64,000 bases of DNA from Solenopsis invicta (lineage: Eukaryota > Arthropoda > Insecta > Hymenoptera > Formicidae): assembly GCF_016802725.1 (NCBI RefSeq), contig NC_052669.1, positions 5,075,501 to 5,139,500 on the forward strand. Direction: 5' to 3'. Made by a program: the position numbers and the translations under genes. Position 1 is the stretch's first letter. Each line of letters opens with the position of its first letter. Under the pieces are notes generated by a model, which was given only the letters and a program-made list of their open reading frames with translations, was not told where the DNA came from and ran no database searches. Positions 1-12,951 of this stretch are shown one piece after another.

Positions 1-1140
1 TGCTGTCGTAGTAGTTTTCTCCATTAAATACCTGACATTCATAATGCTGAAGATCTGCACAGTCGGCATGGTAAATGTCACTGCCTCAAATCTGCGCCCG
101 TTTCTCTTCCTCCTCTCCAGCAGCGGTTTGTTTACCCGCCGTCACCTTGCATTTCGTTTTAAGCGATTTCTCATGCGCTGAATAAACGGATGGTAACCGA
201 TTAAGTAGTACCGCTTGTACCGAAAGCCATGAGGATTCCGGTGATGAAAAATAGACTGTTGGGAGATAACGATACGGAAAGAAAGTGCCTGTAATTAGCA
301 ATGATAGAGAGAGACTACTCATTTCGAGAGAAAGAGAAAGAGAGAAAGAAAATCGCTATGATCGTTGGCCTTTTCTTGAATATGTGTTCACACTTCATAG
401 TCTTGCATGCATATTGATTATCGATTTAAATAATTTCAATTTTTTTCTATGATTGAGCCTTATTTCCCTAAAGATAACTATTTGTGAAAAATTCGAAAGT
501 CATCACGTCATCACGCACCTTCTCTCAAGCCACGTGTCGCCGGTAATTAAAACGCATACACGATCTCCAAACTCTCATTCGACAACCCATCGCCGCAGGT
601 TGGCTTTCGCATGGTACGACAGAAAACACACGAAGTACCCGCGTGCCATATCGCGTCGCTCTTTCTCATAATTGAATTACCACGTTTCGATTTCTGCCGT
701 ACGACACTACGCACGATGGTAGTACAATATATCGGTTATCGGTTTTCAATTCTTCCGTTTCCATCCGCGCCAGCACCGCACCATCGCCGTCGTGCTTCTA
801 CGTAGCACACATATTTTCGATTCGATGCGTTCCTCCGCTCTCTCGTATCAATGCACTCTGTATTACCGTCTCTAGAAAAATAATGTTTCGTTCTTGTTGT
901 TGACGAGGTCTCAGCTGGCTCGTTCGCGGACGTGCGGCATGAATGGAGATACCAACTCGCTCCGTTTAATTTCACGCGGCGCGAGTACAGTTCAAAATGG
1001 TATTATTCGTTTCGCGGGCCGAGAACAGACCGGGGATACTCTCGAGAAAGAGATATTTCATCGGTGAAGCAAGAGAGAATGAGTATTCGCGTTAATGAAG
1101 GAGATAATGGATAGTAATGCTGATGAGGTTTAACATGAGC

Positions 1141-1143
<3 letters not shown>
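1..1143. other. Non-coding stretch, no gene recognised
   Basis: Several frames of 60 to 80 codons overlap on both strands and none looks like a conserved protein. A GA-rich tract is seen near 307-350. The DNA from about 500 to 1110 is GC- and CpG-richer than its surroundings. I see no convincing exon, promoter or RNA gene here. Confidence 0.6.

Positions 1144-1182
<39 letters not shown>
1144..1182. repeat. (TC)n microsatellite
   Basis: The TC dinucleotide is uninterrupted from 1144 to 1174 (31 bases). After one extra T it continues to about 1182. A run this pure is likely to vary in length between individuals. Confidence 0.97.
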
Positions 1183-2029
1183 GCTCTATGGGCATTGTAA
1201 TTTATCCGGCCGCTGTTTTCTACGACGCGAGCGAGTGGCGGTACGGCGAATGATTGATGAAACTTTATTCGGTGGCTTTCCGAGCCGCGGAGTTAAAGCA
1301 GATATTTATAATGGAGTTAGTGAAACGCGCGCAGTTTCGCCGCCGCCGCCGCTGCCGCGGTTTTGATATTAATGTAACGCGGCGGTCGTTTGAATTTATG
1401 AACCACTCCCGCTTTCATAAAGCGCAATTAGGAACGGCCGGACTTTTCTTCGGACACGTTCAGCTGGAAGAAGATACAAATGTGAAATTGTTTTTGCCTC
1501 ATCGCGAAACATGAATGTATCATCGTGTTCGGCATATCGGAAAGCGATTAAGTGACCCGCTCTATTTAACGAACGAATTAAATTTGGATTACGTTTATGT
1601 ATCTGCAAATGGCTACCGAGATTTGTTATAAATTTTCTATACATTTCTTTTTACATTTCTGAAAGGACAAGAGGCGAAAGAATATTTCCTGTTTTTCAGA
1701 CATTATCAGCGGGTACTTCTTATCTCTTTCTCTCTTGCTCGGTCTGGTATCTTAAGGCGCTCGCGTTCTTTCATCCCGCAGCTCCTATTTCCTTCAACTT
1801 TGACATATTTCTCCGTCGGCTACGTCGGCGAGCGTGCATTTCTACACACTCGCTCGACTGATTTCGTTGAACGTGGAAGTAACCATAGGAGCCTCTCCGG
1901 CGTGTGCTCGTCGGGCCCTTCGCCAGAATGCTCTTCCCTCTCCGGCCGTACGTGCCGTGGGATCCAAATATTTGGACACCGCGTGGGATCATCGGCATTC
2001 ATCGCGGGCGTCTTAAAGCGCTTCTTGCA
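1183..2029. other. Non-coding stretch with CGC run
   Basis: A short (CGC)n run lies at 1338-1358, close to perfect with one CTG interruption. Open frames here (1254-1514 plus, 1396-1644 minus) overlap each other on opposite strands and carry no recognisable domain. Nothing else stands out. Confidence 0.55.
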
Positions 2030-2094
2030 GGAAGGAAGGAAGGAAGGAAGGAAGGAAGGAAGGAAGGAAGGAAGCAAGCAAGGAACGAACGAAG
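2030..2094. repeat. (GGAA)n tetranucleotide repeat with degraded tail
   Basis: About eleven perfect GGAA units run from 2030 to 2074. They then drift through GCAA and CGAA variants to about 2094. The repeat creates artificial open frames on both strands (runs of lysine-glutamate-glycine-arginine, or leucine-proline-serine-phenylalanine), so the 112- to 125-codon frames across it should not be called genes. Confidence 0.97.
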
Positions 2095-2099
2095 TAAGT

Positions 2100-2115
2100 T
2101 CGTTCGTACGAACGA
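2100..2115. repeat. 16-bp perfect palindrome beside the GGAA repeat
   Basis: The 16 bases TCGTTCGTACGAACGA equal their own reverse complement. They sit at the decayed end of the GGAA array, where CGAA variants face TTCG variants. It may simply be repeat units that inverted during slippage, or a small cruciform. Confidence 0.9.
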
Positions 2116-5100
2116 CTTCTACTACTATTGACTCATAATACGGCAGTCTGCCGGAAAGAACCCTCGGGTTTGAATAATCGAATGGATCCTTCTGCATTTA
2201 TTTCACCGTCGGAATAATAGCCAGCCCGCGGCTGGAATAAAGAAGTAACGATTTCACCGATATGCCGTCTCACCGTTGCCATCGAATCGCATCTTGTTCG
2301 TCTATTACCGACATTTCGTAAATAATCGCGAGAAACGTTACTTATGTCGAAATACCTCGTCTGGAGCTGAAGAATTTTTCTTCTCTCTTTTCGTTAATGT
2401 CGCCGCCTCGCAGATCGGTGAAAATTTAACGACTCATCCACGCGATAAAGACAAGCTCGACCTGAAAAAAGGATGAAACTGCGGGAAGCAAAGCAGCCTC
2501 TGCTGGAAATGCACGCGTGCGATCTTTCGATGGATTCTCCATTTTTAATTCGCCACTCAGGTCAAAAGAGAGAGAGAAAGAGAAAGAGCCTGTGCCTCTG
2601 AACTATTCATGAGCAAGCACGCAATACGGAATGTTGCGAGTATTCAATATTTAAATACCATACTTGGCGAGCGAGCAAGCAGGACTGGTAAAGACGAGTG
2701 AGAAACGAAAAGCGAAGCTGGAAATTAAGCGGCGCCTTCAGGAAAACGCGATGTTGCGATACCTCGAAACAAAGGGAAATTAAAAATGTATGTGTCCCTC
2801 GATTTTCGAATGTCTTCTCCTACATTCCTAAATACTTGATGTTATCATCTTGCTTTGCTTCTACTTCTCTAAATTTTCATAAAATAAAAAAAATGTATAA
2901 ACATTGAGTTACGCTTTCCTCTTGTGCTGTAAAAACCGAGTAATTCTTCGTAAAAATTGAGACGAATGGCAAGTCGGTACGCCGTTGGAATCAACTAGAA
3001 GAGATGGAAGCAAGGTACACTTTTACCAGGCGGCTTCGTGCCGAGTCCAGGCGCAATAAATAAATAAATAAATGTCTAAACCCCTTTCACTTCGCTTGAA
3101 AAATATGTATGTATATCCGCCGTGGGTACCGCGGTGTGTCGGTTTATATTCCAAAGAATGTAATCATTGATCGTTTCTTTTCTCTCACCACTGCAATGCG
3201 ACGAGTTGTTTTATGCGTTACAGAAAGAGAAAGAGGACGAGGCTTTCTGTAAATAGGTATCTGCATCTGCATATCGCAAGCACAATGCGCGTGTATTGCA
3301 TGTCGTTTCGTTTACACTCGTCTTACAACACCTACAAGTCAAACAAATTTCAATCCATAACGCGTGTACGTTGAAATAAATCTTTCAAACTATCAAATTG
3401 GAAGATACCATTTATTATCGAAGCATCGAATGGATATGAAAAATCGGATAGACTGAAAATATGAAAATTAAACAATTATCAAAATACACATAGGGTTCTC
3501 ACAATCATAATTTTCGATTACGAGAGCATAAGAATTATATTTTTGTTATATATTGTAATAATAATCATGATAATGACTTTATACCAAATATAATATGTCA
3601 AATGCATAGAACAATTCGTTCGTTTTATTTGTTATTCCGGTAATAAACATCGTAACGTGAAACGCGAAACGTAGAAACTGTCGGGTCTCCCTTTCTCTTT
3701 CCTCGCTTCTCTCGCCCTCTTTCTCTCATCGTGCAACGATTTCAAAGTCAATTAAAAATATTTGTGTTTGAAAAAAACAAATATACATCTCCATTCGTAT
3801 GCGTAACATCGGTATCGACGTATATGCGATTTGACTTTGTGTTTTACCGAAAACTTTGCGAAGCAAAAATCGTGTCGCTTTTACATTCGCGTACTATCGT
3901 TTTATACTCTGCGTGCGGTCGTTGGTATTTGTCGCACGTGTCCACGCGAAATGTATCGTGCGCAATTTACAAAACGCGCCGTCCGACGTATCGATCACGA
4001 TTCTACGGCCGCGGCTGTGCGCCGCGTTGCGGTCGGCGCGTTGTTAATAGTTACAGAAAATTAATTCAAGATAATTATCACGATGAAACGTTGAAGCATA
4101 TTAATTGTCGGCGAGTGTCGCACGCCGCTTTTGTCGCATTGCACAATACTGCAACGTGTCGCGCACGCGAATTACTGAATCGCCTCACGTGATTCTCGTA
4201 AATGTTGCAAATATTTTGTTTCGACTATCGCCGCTATTATTATCTCAATGCGCGTCCCGCTTTTAATCTTCTTAATTGCTCGAAAAATATGGGAATTATC
4301 GAACATATCATGTATAATTAGTGAAACTATTATACGAATAATTGTAACGTTATTCCATCATTCACACGAATCCATTCAGTTCTATTACTTCCAGACTAAT
4401 CTGTCAATGGTTCGTTGTGATAATTTCGAAATTTCAGTTAATTATCATTACTAATCCGCTATTAATTATTTACATTAGAAACTATTTAACAAATTAACGA
4501 AATTAATTCCGTTCCGATCCATAATTATTGCAGCCGGTCAAACGTGTGTAGTAAAAATGTGATTTGGTTTAGACCGAAACGTATGTTTGCATATTATGCC
4601 TCAAGGTACACAAAATGCGGGCGCGCAAGATGACGAAGACGAATCGAAGGGCTCGAAACGCGATGATGTGCTGACAGCGCAAACCTACGTGCCGAGTTTA
4701 TGCGTGATCTTGTGGGACTTCACCGGATGGATTATATAACCGGTCGGTCGGGACGTTACCCTAATTCATTTACGAGTGCCATCACTTTTGATCGGACGAT
4801 GGTCAGGATTAATGTATTGCTGGAACGACGAAGATTGATGACGAAAATTTACAAGTACATGTAATCAATATGTACACGAAGTGAATAGAGGCAAACGTTT
4901 TTACTAATGTTATTTTAGAATTGCCAGGTGCAGTCAATACGTATACAATAAAAAAAAAGAAAAAAACGATTTTTCCGATTGGAACTATTCAATTATTTTT
5001 TCCTACATTTCTATTGCTTTTTCTAGGGAAAGCGGAATAATTCCGATCGAAATCCATTCCGAGCATTTCATAATACGTGTCGAGAGAAAGACAATCGGAA

Positions 5101-5555
5101 ACGATCATTATAATTATTAGTCTCCGATAAATCTCTAAATTTATCGCTGGAGGACGTGTATTTTATTCCATTTATCTAACAGTTTTAATCAATCTCTCGA
5201 TGTTTTATAATCAATTTTTCATATAATTTTTCGCGCGAGGCGTGTTATAAGAATACATTTACAAAGAATAATTGGCGCTAAAGAAGCATAATAATATGCT
5301 GTTATCTTCGTTCATATCCGACACAGGAATGTTCAACGATCCATTCATCCGTTTTTAACGGCACGCTTATACTGTTAAATACGCGACACGAGAGTTTCGT
5401 CGCTGATAAAGTCGGTATCGTGCGTTACTCGGTGTGCCTTTCCGTCTCTTTTTTATCCCCTCTTTTTCCACAGCCGTATATCACAGCCGCATGACGCGAG
5501 ACGTGCATCTTTTATTAACCGCGTTACGTTATAAAGCATTTCCATATCCCCCGGC
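2116..5555. other. Long non-coding stretch
   Basis: Sequence is mixed, turning AT-rich at 3350-3660 and 4200-5350. A short TAAA-type microsatellite lies at 3055-3073 and a pyrimidine-rich tract at 3685-3728. The longest frame (3731-4192, plus strand, 153 codons) has no recognised domain and overlaps two other plus-strand frames of comparable quality. A long A-run with two interruptions lies near 4947-4968. No gene is supported. Confidence 0.55.
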
Positions 5556-7630
5556 GTGTCCATTAATTATTTTTTAATCCCATTTTTACGCCCGACATGC
5601 ACGGCCGTCTCGCGTGGAAAATGGAGCAAAGGAAGCAACGTTTTATCCACGAAACACCCTTTATTATCGTGTCCCGCCCACGGACGGATTGACACTCCTC
5701 CTGTCCTCGACGAAGCGAGCCGGGAAGCATGCGGTAATGCGTGTGACGGTAATGCGTTTTCGCGTGACGCATTGACAACGAAGACACAATCCGCGATAAC
5801 ATCGCGGAAATTAGCGGTAACGTTATGCAGAAATGGCGGAGGGCGTTCCTTTGAAACGGCACGTTGCGACGTCGAGACGTTATCTCGACATTGTTGTTAC
5901 GTGCGCGTGACCTGTTGGATTTGAGTAAAATATAATTGGATAATTGTGCAATTAATTACCGAGCGTACAATTACGCTGCGTCGCATTGTAACTATTGTCA
6001 TTTGATAACAGGAAAATTACGTGTTTGCCAGAACTCTAACTGATGTATGAAGATTAATCACGCGTGTATCAGGATCGCAAGTTCTTTAACCGTTTTACAC
6101 CGCGATTACGAATTTAATACCTGTACTTAAAATGCATCCGTGTACTATAGGGGAAAATTATTTAAAAATTCATTGATATTTATGCACTTCCGAGCAATAC
6201 CGTCGTCATCATTGTCATACGTACGACGACGATCGTATCAGCGGCACGTAAAGCAATCGCGAACTCGAGCACGAACACATCTCGGGCGTCAGCTTCGGTT
6301 ATTAAATGCTGCGGGGGTATTTTTACCTCGATGGCAAAGTGTCAATGGGATACACGCAGGGTGCGAACAATAAATTTGAAAAAGGGAAAAAAGTGCACTT
6401 TATTGCCACGTGTCGGCATGATGTATTTTTCTTTCTTTCTCCCCGGGGACACCCACCTTATTCGTTAACCGTGCGAATTGCCACGTGTCTTCGTTAAAAT
6501 GACGCAATTCGTAAATTAAGGAAAATACGAACGAATCTAATAAAAGGCTGATATTAATGTGCGCACCTGTACAGGCTTGCGAAACTCACGAGAATCATGT
6601 CGCCGTTCTACATTCGAATATCGTAAACGTTACTAATAAAGCGATATAAATGTCCATCTACGCATTATTGCGTTCGTTATTTATAGGATAATCACTCGGC
6701 AAGATGTACGAATTATATTGCTTTTTAAATTTATTACGTTGCATTGCATTGCATTTTATTCGTTTCCGCGCGGTAACCAATAATTTTCTGACACAATAAA
6801 GCGATATTAACGTCAATATTGCATGTGATTTGCGTTTTAAATTGCATACAAACAAAACGCGATATTTTTCTTGCATTGAATCGCGCTGTTTCGCGCATTA
6901 ATTACGGACGTTTTTTAAGAGCTGAGCTATTATTGGAAAGCTGCTTTCTGTTCGATAACAGTTATTTTTTATCTCGCGACGAATATCAATATGTTATTAC
7001 CAGCTCGGCGTAATAACCACGTACCAATAACAGGCACAACGCAAATTTCTATTTTCGCGTGAATTGCTTTCTCTCCCGGAACGACGGCAATGGAATCATA
7101 GTAAATGCTATTTTCAAATATCAAGAATCTTTTAATTAAATTATTTAACTCTATTTCACTCTGACTAGGATAATATTTTTCACGATAAGTTCTTTACAGT
7201 TTTTAAAAAACTTATAACATCGTTATTAAATTTGACGATCAAATTAATTTGAGATATTTTCAGCTTTAACTCATGATTGCGTTTTTAACTTTGAGGAACA
7301 CATCGACAAAGTTTATAAAAATATATTTAATAATTATGAAAATATTAAGCATCCGTTTTGACAGAGAAATGGCACTTTTTCTTATTTCTTAAATAAGTTT
7401 AATTCATTATCAAATTTTACTCTTCTTAGTTAGTTAAAAGTTGATACATGCGATAACATAAATGTTTTACAAATAGTGTATTCTGGAAAATCATATTAGA
7501 AACGGAACATGAAAAGTATCGTTTCTCTCGAGTCTCGATGTTATACAACGTTCGTGAAATAAAATACGTTTCATTTTTATTATTAAATAAATACTAAGAT
7601 GTTCAATCAATCTTTCATAAAGATATGTTG
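5556..7630. other. Non-coding stretch with overlapping opposite frames
   Basis: Frames of 122 codons (plus, 5556-5924) and 99 codons (minus, 5563-5862) cover the same CpG-rich DNA, so at most one could be real and neither has a known motif. A pentanucleotide GCATT run of three units lies at about 6740-6755. A 20-base motif at 6635-6654 recurs at 6795-6814 with two changes. From 7080 on, the DNA is strongly AT-rich and empty. Confidence 0.5.
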
Positions 7631-7690
7631 AAATTAAAATTAGTTTGAATACCGTATATAATTATGAGGTATTCAAACTAATTTTAATTT
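7631..7690. repeat. Perfect 23-bp inverted repeat, hairpin
   Basis: The arm at 7631-7653 is the exact reverse complement of the arm at 7668-7690, separated by a 14-base loop (7654-7667). A perfect 23-bp stem with a short loop is far beyond chance for 64 kb, even in AT-rich DNA. It could be a tiny palindromic transposon relic or a small-RNA hairpin; no known microRNA sequence was recognised in the arms. Confidence 0.95.
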
Positions 7691-9253
7691 TTAAGGATCT
7701 TGATATCAAATTAAATATACGCCTAGCGAAATTGCACCAGAAAGTTTACGATAAGATTAAAAAAAAATGAATGAGCTGAATATGCATAAAGATAGCACAC
7801 TGTATACAGAAACATCTTTTATATCTACAGTCTGCGAATTCGCACCCAATAATGTTCTAACCGTCGCAATTACAATCGAGTTATAACGTGGGATCAAAAA
7901 GAACATCCCCTTTCGCCACCCTGGGGTGGAGGTGGCCGTGTCAGTGGGATTTTATACAGTGGTAAACGTATTACGTGCCAACTGCTGGGAAGAGGGATGG
8001 ACCTCGCGGGGGTGAGCGTCTGAGCAGCGCGGTAGAAGGGAGACATTCATACTATGCAGCTTTAAGAAAGGATTGCCGCGGGAGACTGCCGTTTATCAGA
8101 GGCAAGCACGGTGCGGCTGACAAGCTATTACTGCACGTGAGATCGCCTTTGCATCGAGATTGAATAGATCGAGGCTCCTGGAAAATAGGTAAGCGTGAAA
8201 AGGAACGCTGAGGGCAAGGGGAGGACAGAAAGAAGAACGACTGCTGTGCTGAGATGATGTTAAACTCGTACTACGTGGATTACTTACAAGCGTGCGAGTT
8301 TGTTCCGCTCAGTACATTCAATATTTTTCAACTTCCTACGAAGATCGATACGATAATGACGCACACAATCGTCACGTGTGACGTATAATCTGCAAAACGT
8401 AACGTTCAGATATCAAGCGTTTTTTTTTGTGAGAGAAGATGCATTGATTGATTATTGAAATATTTAAATATGAAAGAATCAATTTGATAATGGTATAGCG
8501 TGATTCGATTAGGAGATCCAAAAAAGATCGAGTGATTTTCTAGATAGAGTGATCTTCTTTAAGTTTTAATTAATTATGCTTATAGAAATTGTTGAGATCG
8601 CTGAAATCGGTCCTGTCCTAAATCAAATAATTGAGTCTGGAATTAAATCTCACAATCTCACTGATTGTGAGATGAAAAGTATTCGATGGATAAACGACGG
8701 ATTAAAATGTTCAGCTGCGAGTCGACGAGACTGTACTCCTTCAGAATATTACATCACCTTATTTTAACACGTCATTTCCCGTAATGTCCCCGTCCGTCTT
8801 GCCTGCAACTCGTCATCTTGTCTGTTAGACTCGTTCCGAAAGATGCTACACCAAAGAGAGCCCCAACACGTGCCGACGGTTTACGAGCCGAGAGCCGTAC
8901 GTTGTTTCGTGCTTTTACGGCCGTTAGTTACTCACGCTTCGTTACTCGACTACCTTCCGCAAACGTGCCTTCATTTCCTGACATCCTACATCCTGCCCGA
9001 AGTGGCCTAAAATGTCGTGTGTCACCTTATACGACGTCGTGTCGCCTTGCAAAATCGTTTCGAAATGACGATATATCTTAACTGCGCGTAACTTATACAT
9101 GAAAAAGTGGGTTTATAAACCGAGAGAGAGAAAGATATGCGCAAATTTTTATTTATGACAATCATTAAAAAAAATGGTAATAAAAATAATCACATTAAAA
9201 TCAAATGGATTTAATTTACGCTATACTTTCTTTGCTTAAAATTTCCGTAACAA
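7691..9253. other. Non-coding stretch with one short hairpin
   Basis: A GC-richer block at 7890-8270 contains a 62-codon frame with no recognised domain. A perfect 11-bp stem with a 5-base loop lies at 8647-8673 (arms 8647-8657 and 8663-8673). Nothing else is supported. Confidence 0.55.
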
Positions 9254-9527
9254 TACACTGACAAAGAAGACATCAAATTAACTAATTTCTTCAACCCGAT
9301 TAAAATTTTTTCTGTTCAAGTATTTATGTATTTAACTTAAATAAATAATCACTTGAACTGAAAAAATACAATCAAGTTGAAAAACCTAATCAAGTTAACA
9401 ACTTTATTTCTCAGTGCCGTAAAGACACTTTCACTCTCCAAATTTTATTTAATACATATTTGTTTTCATTACGTCAAGTTGGATTTTTCAACTCTGTCTT
9501 GGAACATTCTAATTTTTTTTCAGTGTA
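9254..9527. mobile_element. Small AT-rich inverted-repeat element (MITE-like), possibly composite
   Basis: The block starts TACACTGA (9254-9261) and ends TCAGTGTA (9520-9527), giving CACTGA ends that could be flanked by TA. Inside it, 9256-9321 pairs with the reverse complement of 9351-9417, which also ends in CACTGA. The two share the terminal hexamer, the block TTTTTCnGTTCAAGT and other patches. The innermost arms, 9306-9321 and 9351-9366, match at 15 of 16 bases. The arrangement therefore looks like a 162-bp hairpin element (9256-9417) plus a further diverged end of the same family. It has no coding capacity. The superfamily is not clear: TA flanks would favour Tc1/mariner, but the exact target duplication is ambiguous. 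Confidence 0.6.
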
Positions 9528-12500
9528 CAATTCTTTTGCGAAATAGAGAATCATTCGAAGAAAGAGTGTGAGCGTGTGTGACGGTATTCCCGCGCGTACC
9601 GGCGCAGTTTCCGCGCGCGAAAAAATACAGAGACGGTGTCTGGCGCTCGACGACGCGTCTACCCTCGCTGCACATTCCGCATGGCTGGACATTCGTTTCC
9701 TCTCGTGTCGATAGTTTCGCATTTTTCAGCTGGTCTCTCTCGCGCGTCCCGTGCGAAATCTCTTGCCATGCCTTCCGCATATTACGTATACATCTGTGTT
9801 TTCTCGCACCTGCGCTTCACGCCGTGAGGAATTTTACAAATTCGCCACTCGAACGACGAATATCTTATCAATATTACTGATCACGAGTTTTACGCACGTT
9901 TTGAAAAAGATTACTCTCACCGAAACACCCAACGACTAAATTGTAGGTTTAATTTAAAAGAAATAGTAACGGGACAATGTGAAACGCGTTGACGATACTT
10001 CAAAATAATCCAAACCGATCGATCAACTCTCGACGTACGATGCCGATCGCCGCTATTCTCCCTAGTTCGACCTCAACAAGTGGCACGTTATTGAGCATCT
10101 ATGTGCGTGCGTCGATTGCCGACGAAACGTATGCAGATTCATCGAACGCTGTAGCAGAACTTCGTTATCGTATCGTATTGCATCGTTAGGTCGAGGCGAC
10201 TTGTAAACCAATACATGTTTCGACAGACAGATCTACATACGAATCATCGTTGCTCTTATGTTTACTTTGCCCGCTGATTCTATTTCTTCTGTTTCGTCGT
10301 TAAAATAACCATTTTCTCTTACTCCTCTCGTTAATACAAATTATACATCAAATATGCTTCAAAAATGAAGTATTTATCAATAGTCTTAATATTTAAAAAA
10401 TGATCAGTCACGTTCAAATTTTTTTTTTATTAGAAAATTATTCTATTTTATAATTATTTATTCATATTATTATTGTTATGTGCCTTAATAATTATTTCGC
10501 AGATAATCTGCTTTCTAAATACAATACACGTGTTACGCTTACAAAATGCAAGAAAATCGTATTTCTGTAAACCTGAGAAAAACCTGCGGACCGCATATGT
10601 GAAAGTTAAGTCACAAAATGTACGGGTGTATATGACGAGAGAGCATCGAGGAAGCTCCCCGCGGCTTTCCACGGTGAGTAACCGCGCGAACCCAAATCGC
10701 GGTTCTACGAATCCTGAAACGTTGTCGTTGTAAGAGCCAGCGAGTCAAGACGTAAACCGGTGTAATACCCGGAGTCGAACGTAAACTTTACCGCGCTGCA
10801 GGCTCAACATCGCCGGAAACGTAAGCGCATTACGTACGCCGCCTCCGGTAAGGCCATTCGAGTGCATGTCGCCGCATAATTTCGTACACCGGTGCTTTGA
10901 CCACGGTGTCATCAACGGGTAACAATTGAATCGAACAATTAAATCCCCTTAGTACAGTCGTTCGTGTTTGCGAGCTGATCCGGCATTTTCCTGTGTTGCA
11001 ACCCCCACGCCAAGTGCATAAACCCTTGCGTGAATGAATTTGCGGAATAATGCCCGCGATATGTACGTGTTGAATTAAGCATTAACTAGTACATGGATTC
11101 ACTCGTAGATTGTACATACATGTGGATTTCTGAGAAATCCTCGACATATTCCGATTACAGATCTATGCATTGATTGACGTGAATAAATTGGCACAAATTA
11201 TAATTGACAATTTACGCAAAAAGTGGATTTTATACGCGATATTTTTTCCTTGTTCGTATAATATTTTTTGAAAAATATTGATTTTGTGAAATGATAGTCT
11301 TTCTAAATAAAATAACTGAGCAGCTTCAATTGTTACAATATTATAATAATTTACGTACTTTACGTTTTTCTCCAATCAAATTACAGTCTTAAGGTCATTA
11401 TCTAAAATTGATATGTATTATTAATAAAGTGTTGTATATCTACACGATTAATATTTTATAACAAGAAAACGCGATGGGTAAAATTTTCGTTGTCTTTGTC
11501 GAAGTAAATAATGCCAAAGTAAATCTACAAAATAATGCAAAGCCACGTCAAATGGACGTTGCAGCGGCGATTATGCGGCTGTAGACGGCATGTACTCTCG
11601 TATGTGCGCTTGTGCGCAGGTGCACAGTTGGCGCGTGTTTAGTGACAACGTCTATTTACTAACGTGCCTCTATGCATTTGCGCGAAGATGAAAGGATAAG
11701 ATAAAGGAGAGACGGCGCAACTTGGTCGAACAGCTGAAACGCTCTAAGTCGTTCGCTTAACTTGATTTACTTGTGCGCGCGCTGCGTCAGATTAGTCTGC
11801 TAGACAGTCAAGTACTAAACGACGTTTTGACAACAATAATTCATCATTCGACATTTAATGTCTGTATTTATAATACATCGAGCAATATTCATAACCTAAT
11901 ATTATATTTATGACTCAAATATGATTTCGAAAGATCACGCGATAATTTTATTGGCTGAATAAAATATTAAGACCATCTAAAACTTCGGATGATCCTCGAG
12001 ATATAAGATCGAATTGCAAATACTGCTCATAGATCTTATAAATTCTGTGAAATACTCGGAATTTTGTATCGTAAATTGCAGATGATTTAATTCAAATTTG
12101 ATTAAAGATCAATCGATAGTGTGTTCAATTAATTGCGAGAAGCAGAATGGTTATCCTCCTAAAATCTAATGTTATTAAAATATTATGATTTTTGTTAAAC
12201 ATTCCATTATATATATTAGCAATTTTGTTAAATTTTGTTTCTTTATTTTAAGTAATATAAAATTATTAATAATGCGGATAAACTACAAAAAATTAAAATA
12301 TAAAATTGGTTTATTTATTATTAAAATATTATTAATAATCATTGGCATGCTTCTATTCAATAAACAGAAATACGTTACACGATATAAAAACAATATTTGC
12401 TGTCTTTTTTTATATTTGTAAAATGTATCGAAAAATTCTCTAAACATTTTTTTTGTATTAGTTTATATTTAATCACTTAATTTAAAAACATTCAGAACTT

Positions 12501-12951
12501 TAAAGTCTATATAAATTTTTTGAAAGGAAGAATGAAGTAACAACAATTTGTCGTATTATTTCCTGTACATATTTTTTTTATATACACATAATTATATGAC
12601 CTATCAACAATTTATATAAATGTTTAAAAAACTACGAATATATAATGCTAAATTTAAAGACGTAAAAATTCACGTAATTATAGTCAAATGTATCAAAGAT
12701 ATGTAGTAAATTAGAACAAGCCTTTGTACACGATAATGAATTAACTCGATAAATATTGCTTGAAGTAAACAATTTTGGATGCAATTTACGTATACATATG
12801 TAGCTCACTAAACTTGTCCGCGAATCTCGATCGAACATGGTGCTGTATCGGTCGTGCTCTTACCTCGGTGTCTCTAGGAACGACCTGTGCTTGAGGCTGC
12901 TGGTGTTTCTAACGGTGAACAGCCAAAATACTTTATGCTAAACTTTAGTTT
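9528..12951. other. Long non-coding stretch
   Basis: Several competing frames at 9474-9939 cover CpG-rich DNA on both strands without any recognised domain. From 11150 to 12830 the DNA is strongly AT-rich and its frames encode only low-complexity isoleucine-, lysine- and phenylalanine-rich peptides. A consensus-like splice donor occurs at 10674, but such matches are expected often by chance. No gene is supported. Confidence 0.55.

Noticed and set aside
1800..2197. Frames of 112 and 125 codons across the GGAA repeat
   Set aside because: Open only because the tetranucleotide repeat contains no stop in these phases; translations are simple repeats.
7631..7690. Conserved insect microRNA
   Set aside because: Neither arm matches any microRNA sequence I know, and the perfect AT-rich stem lacks the usual bulges.
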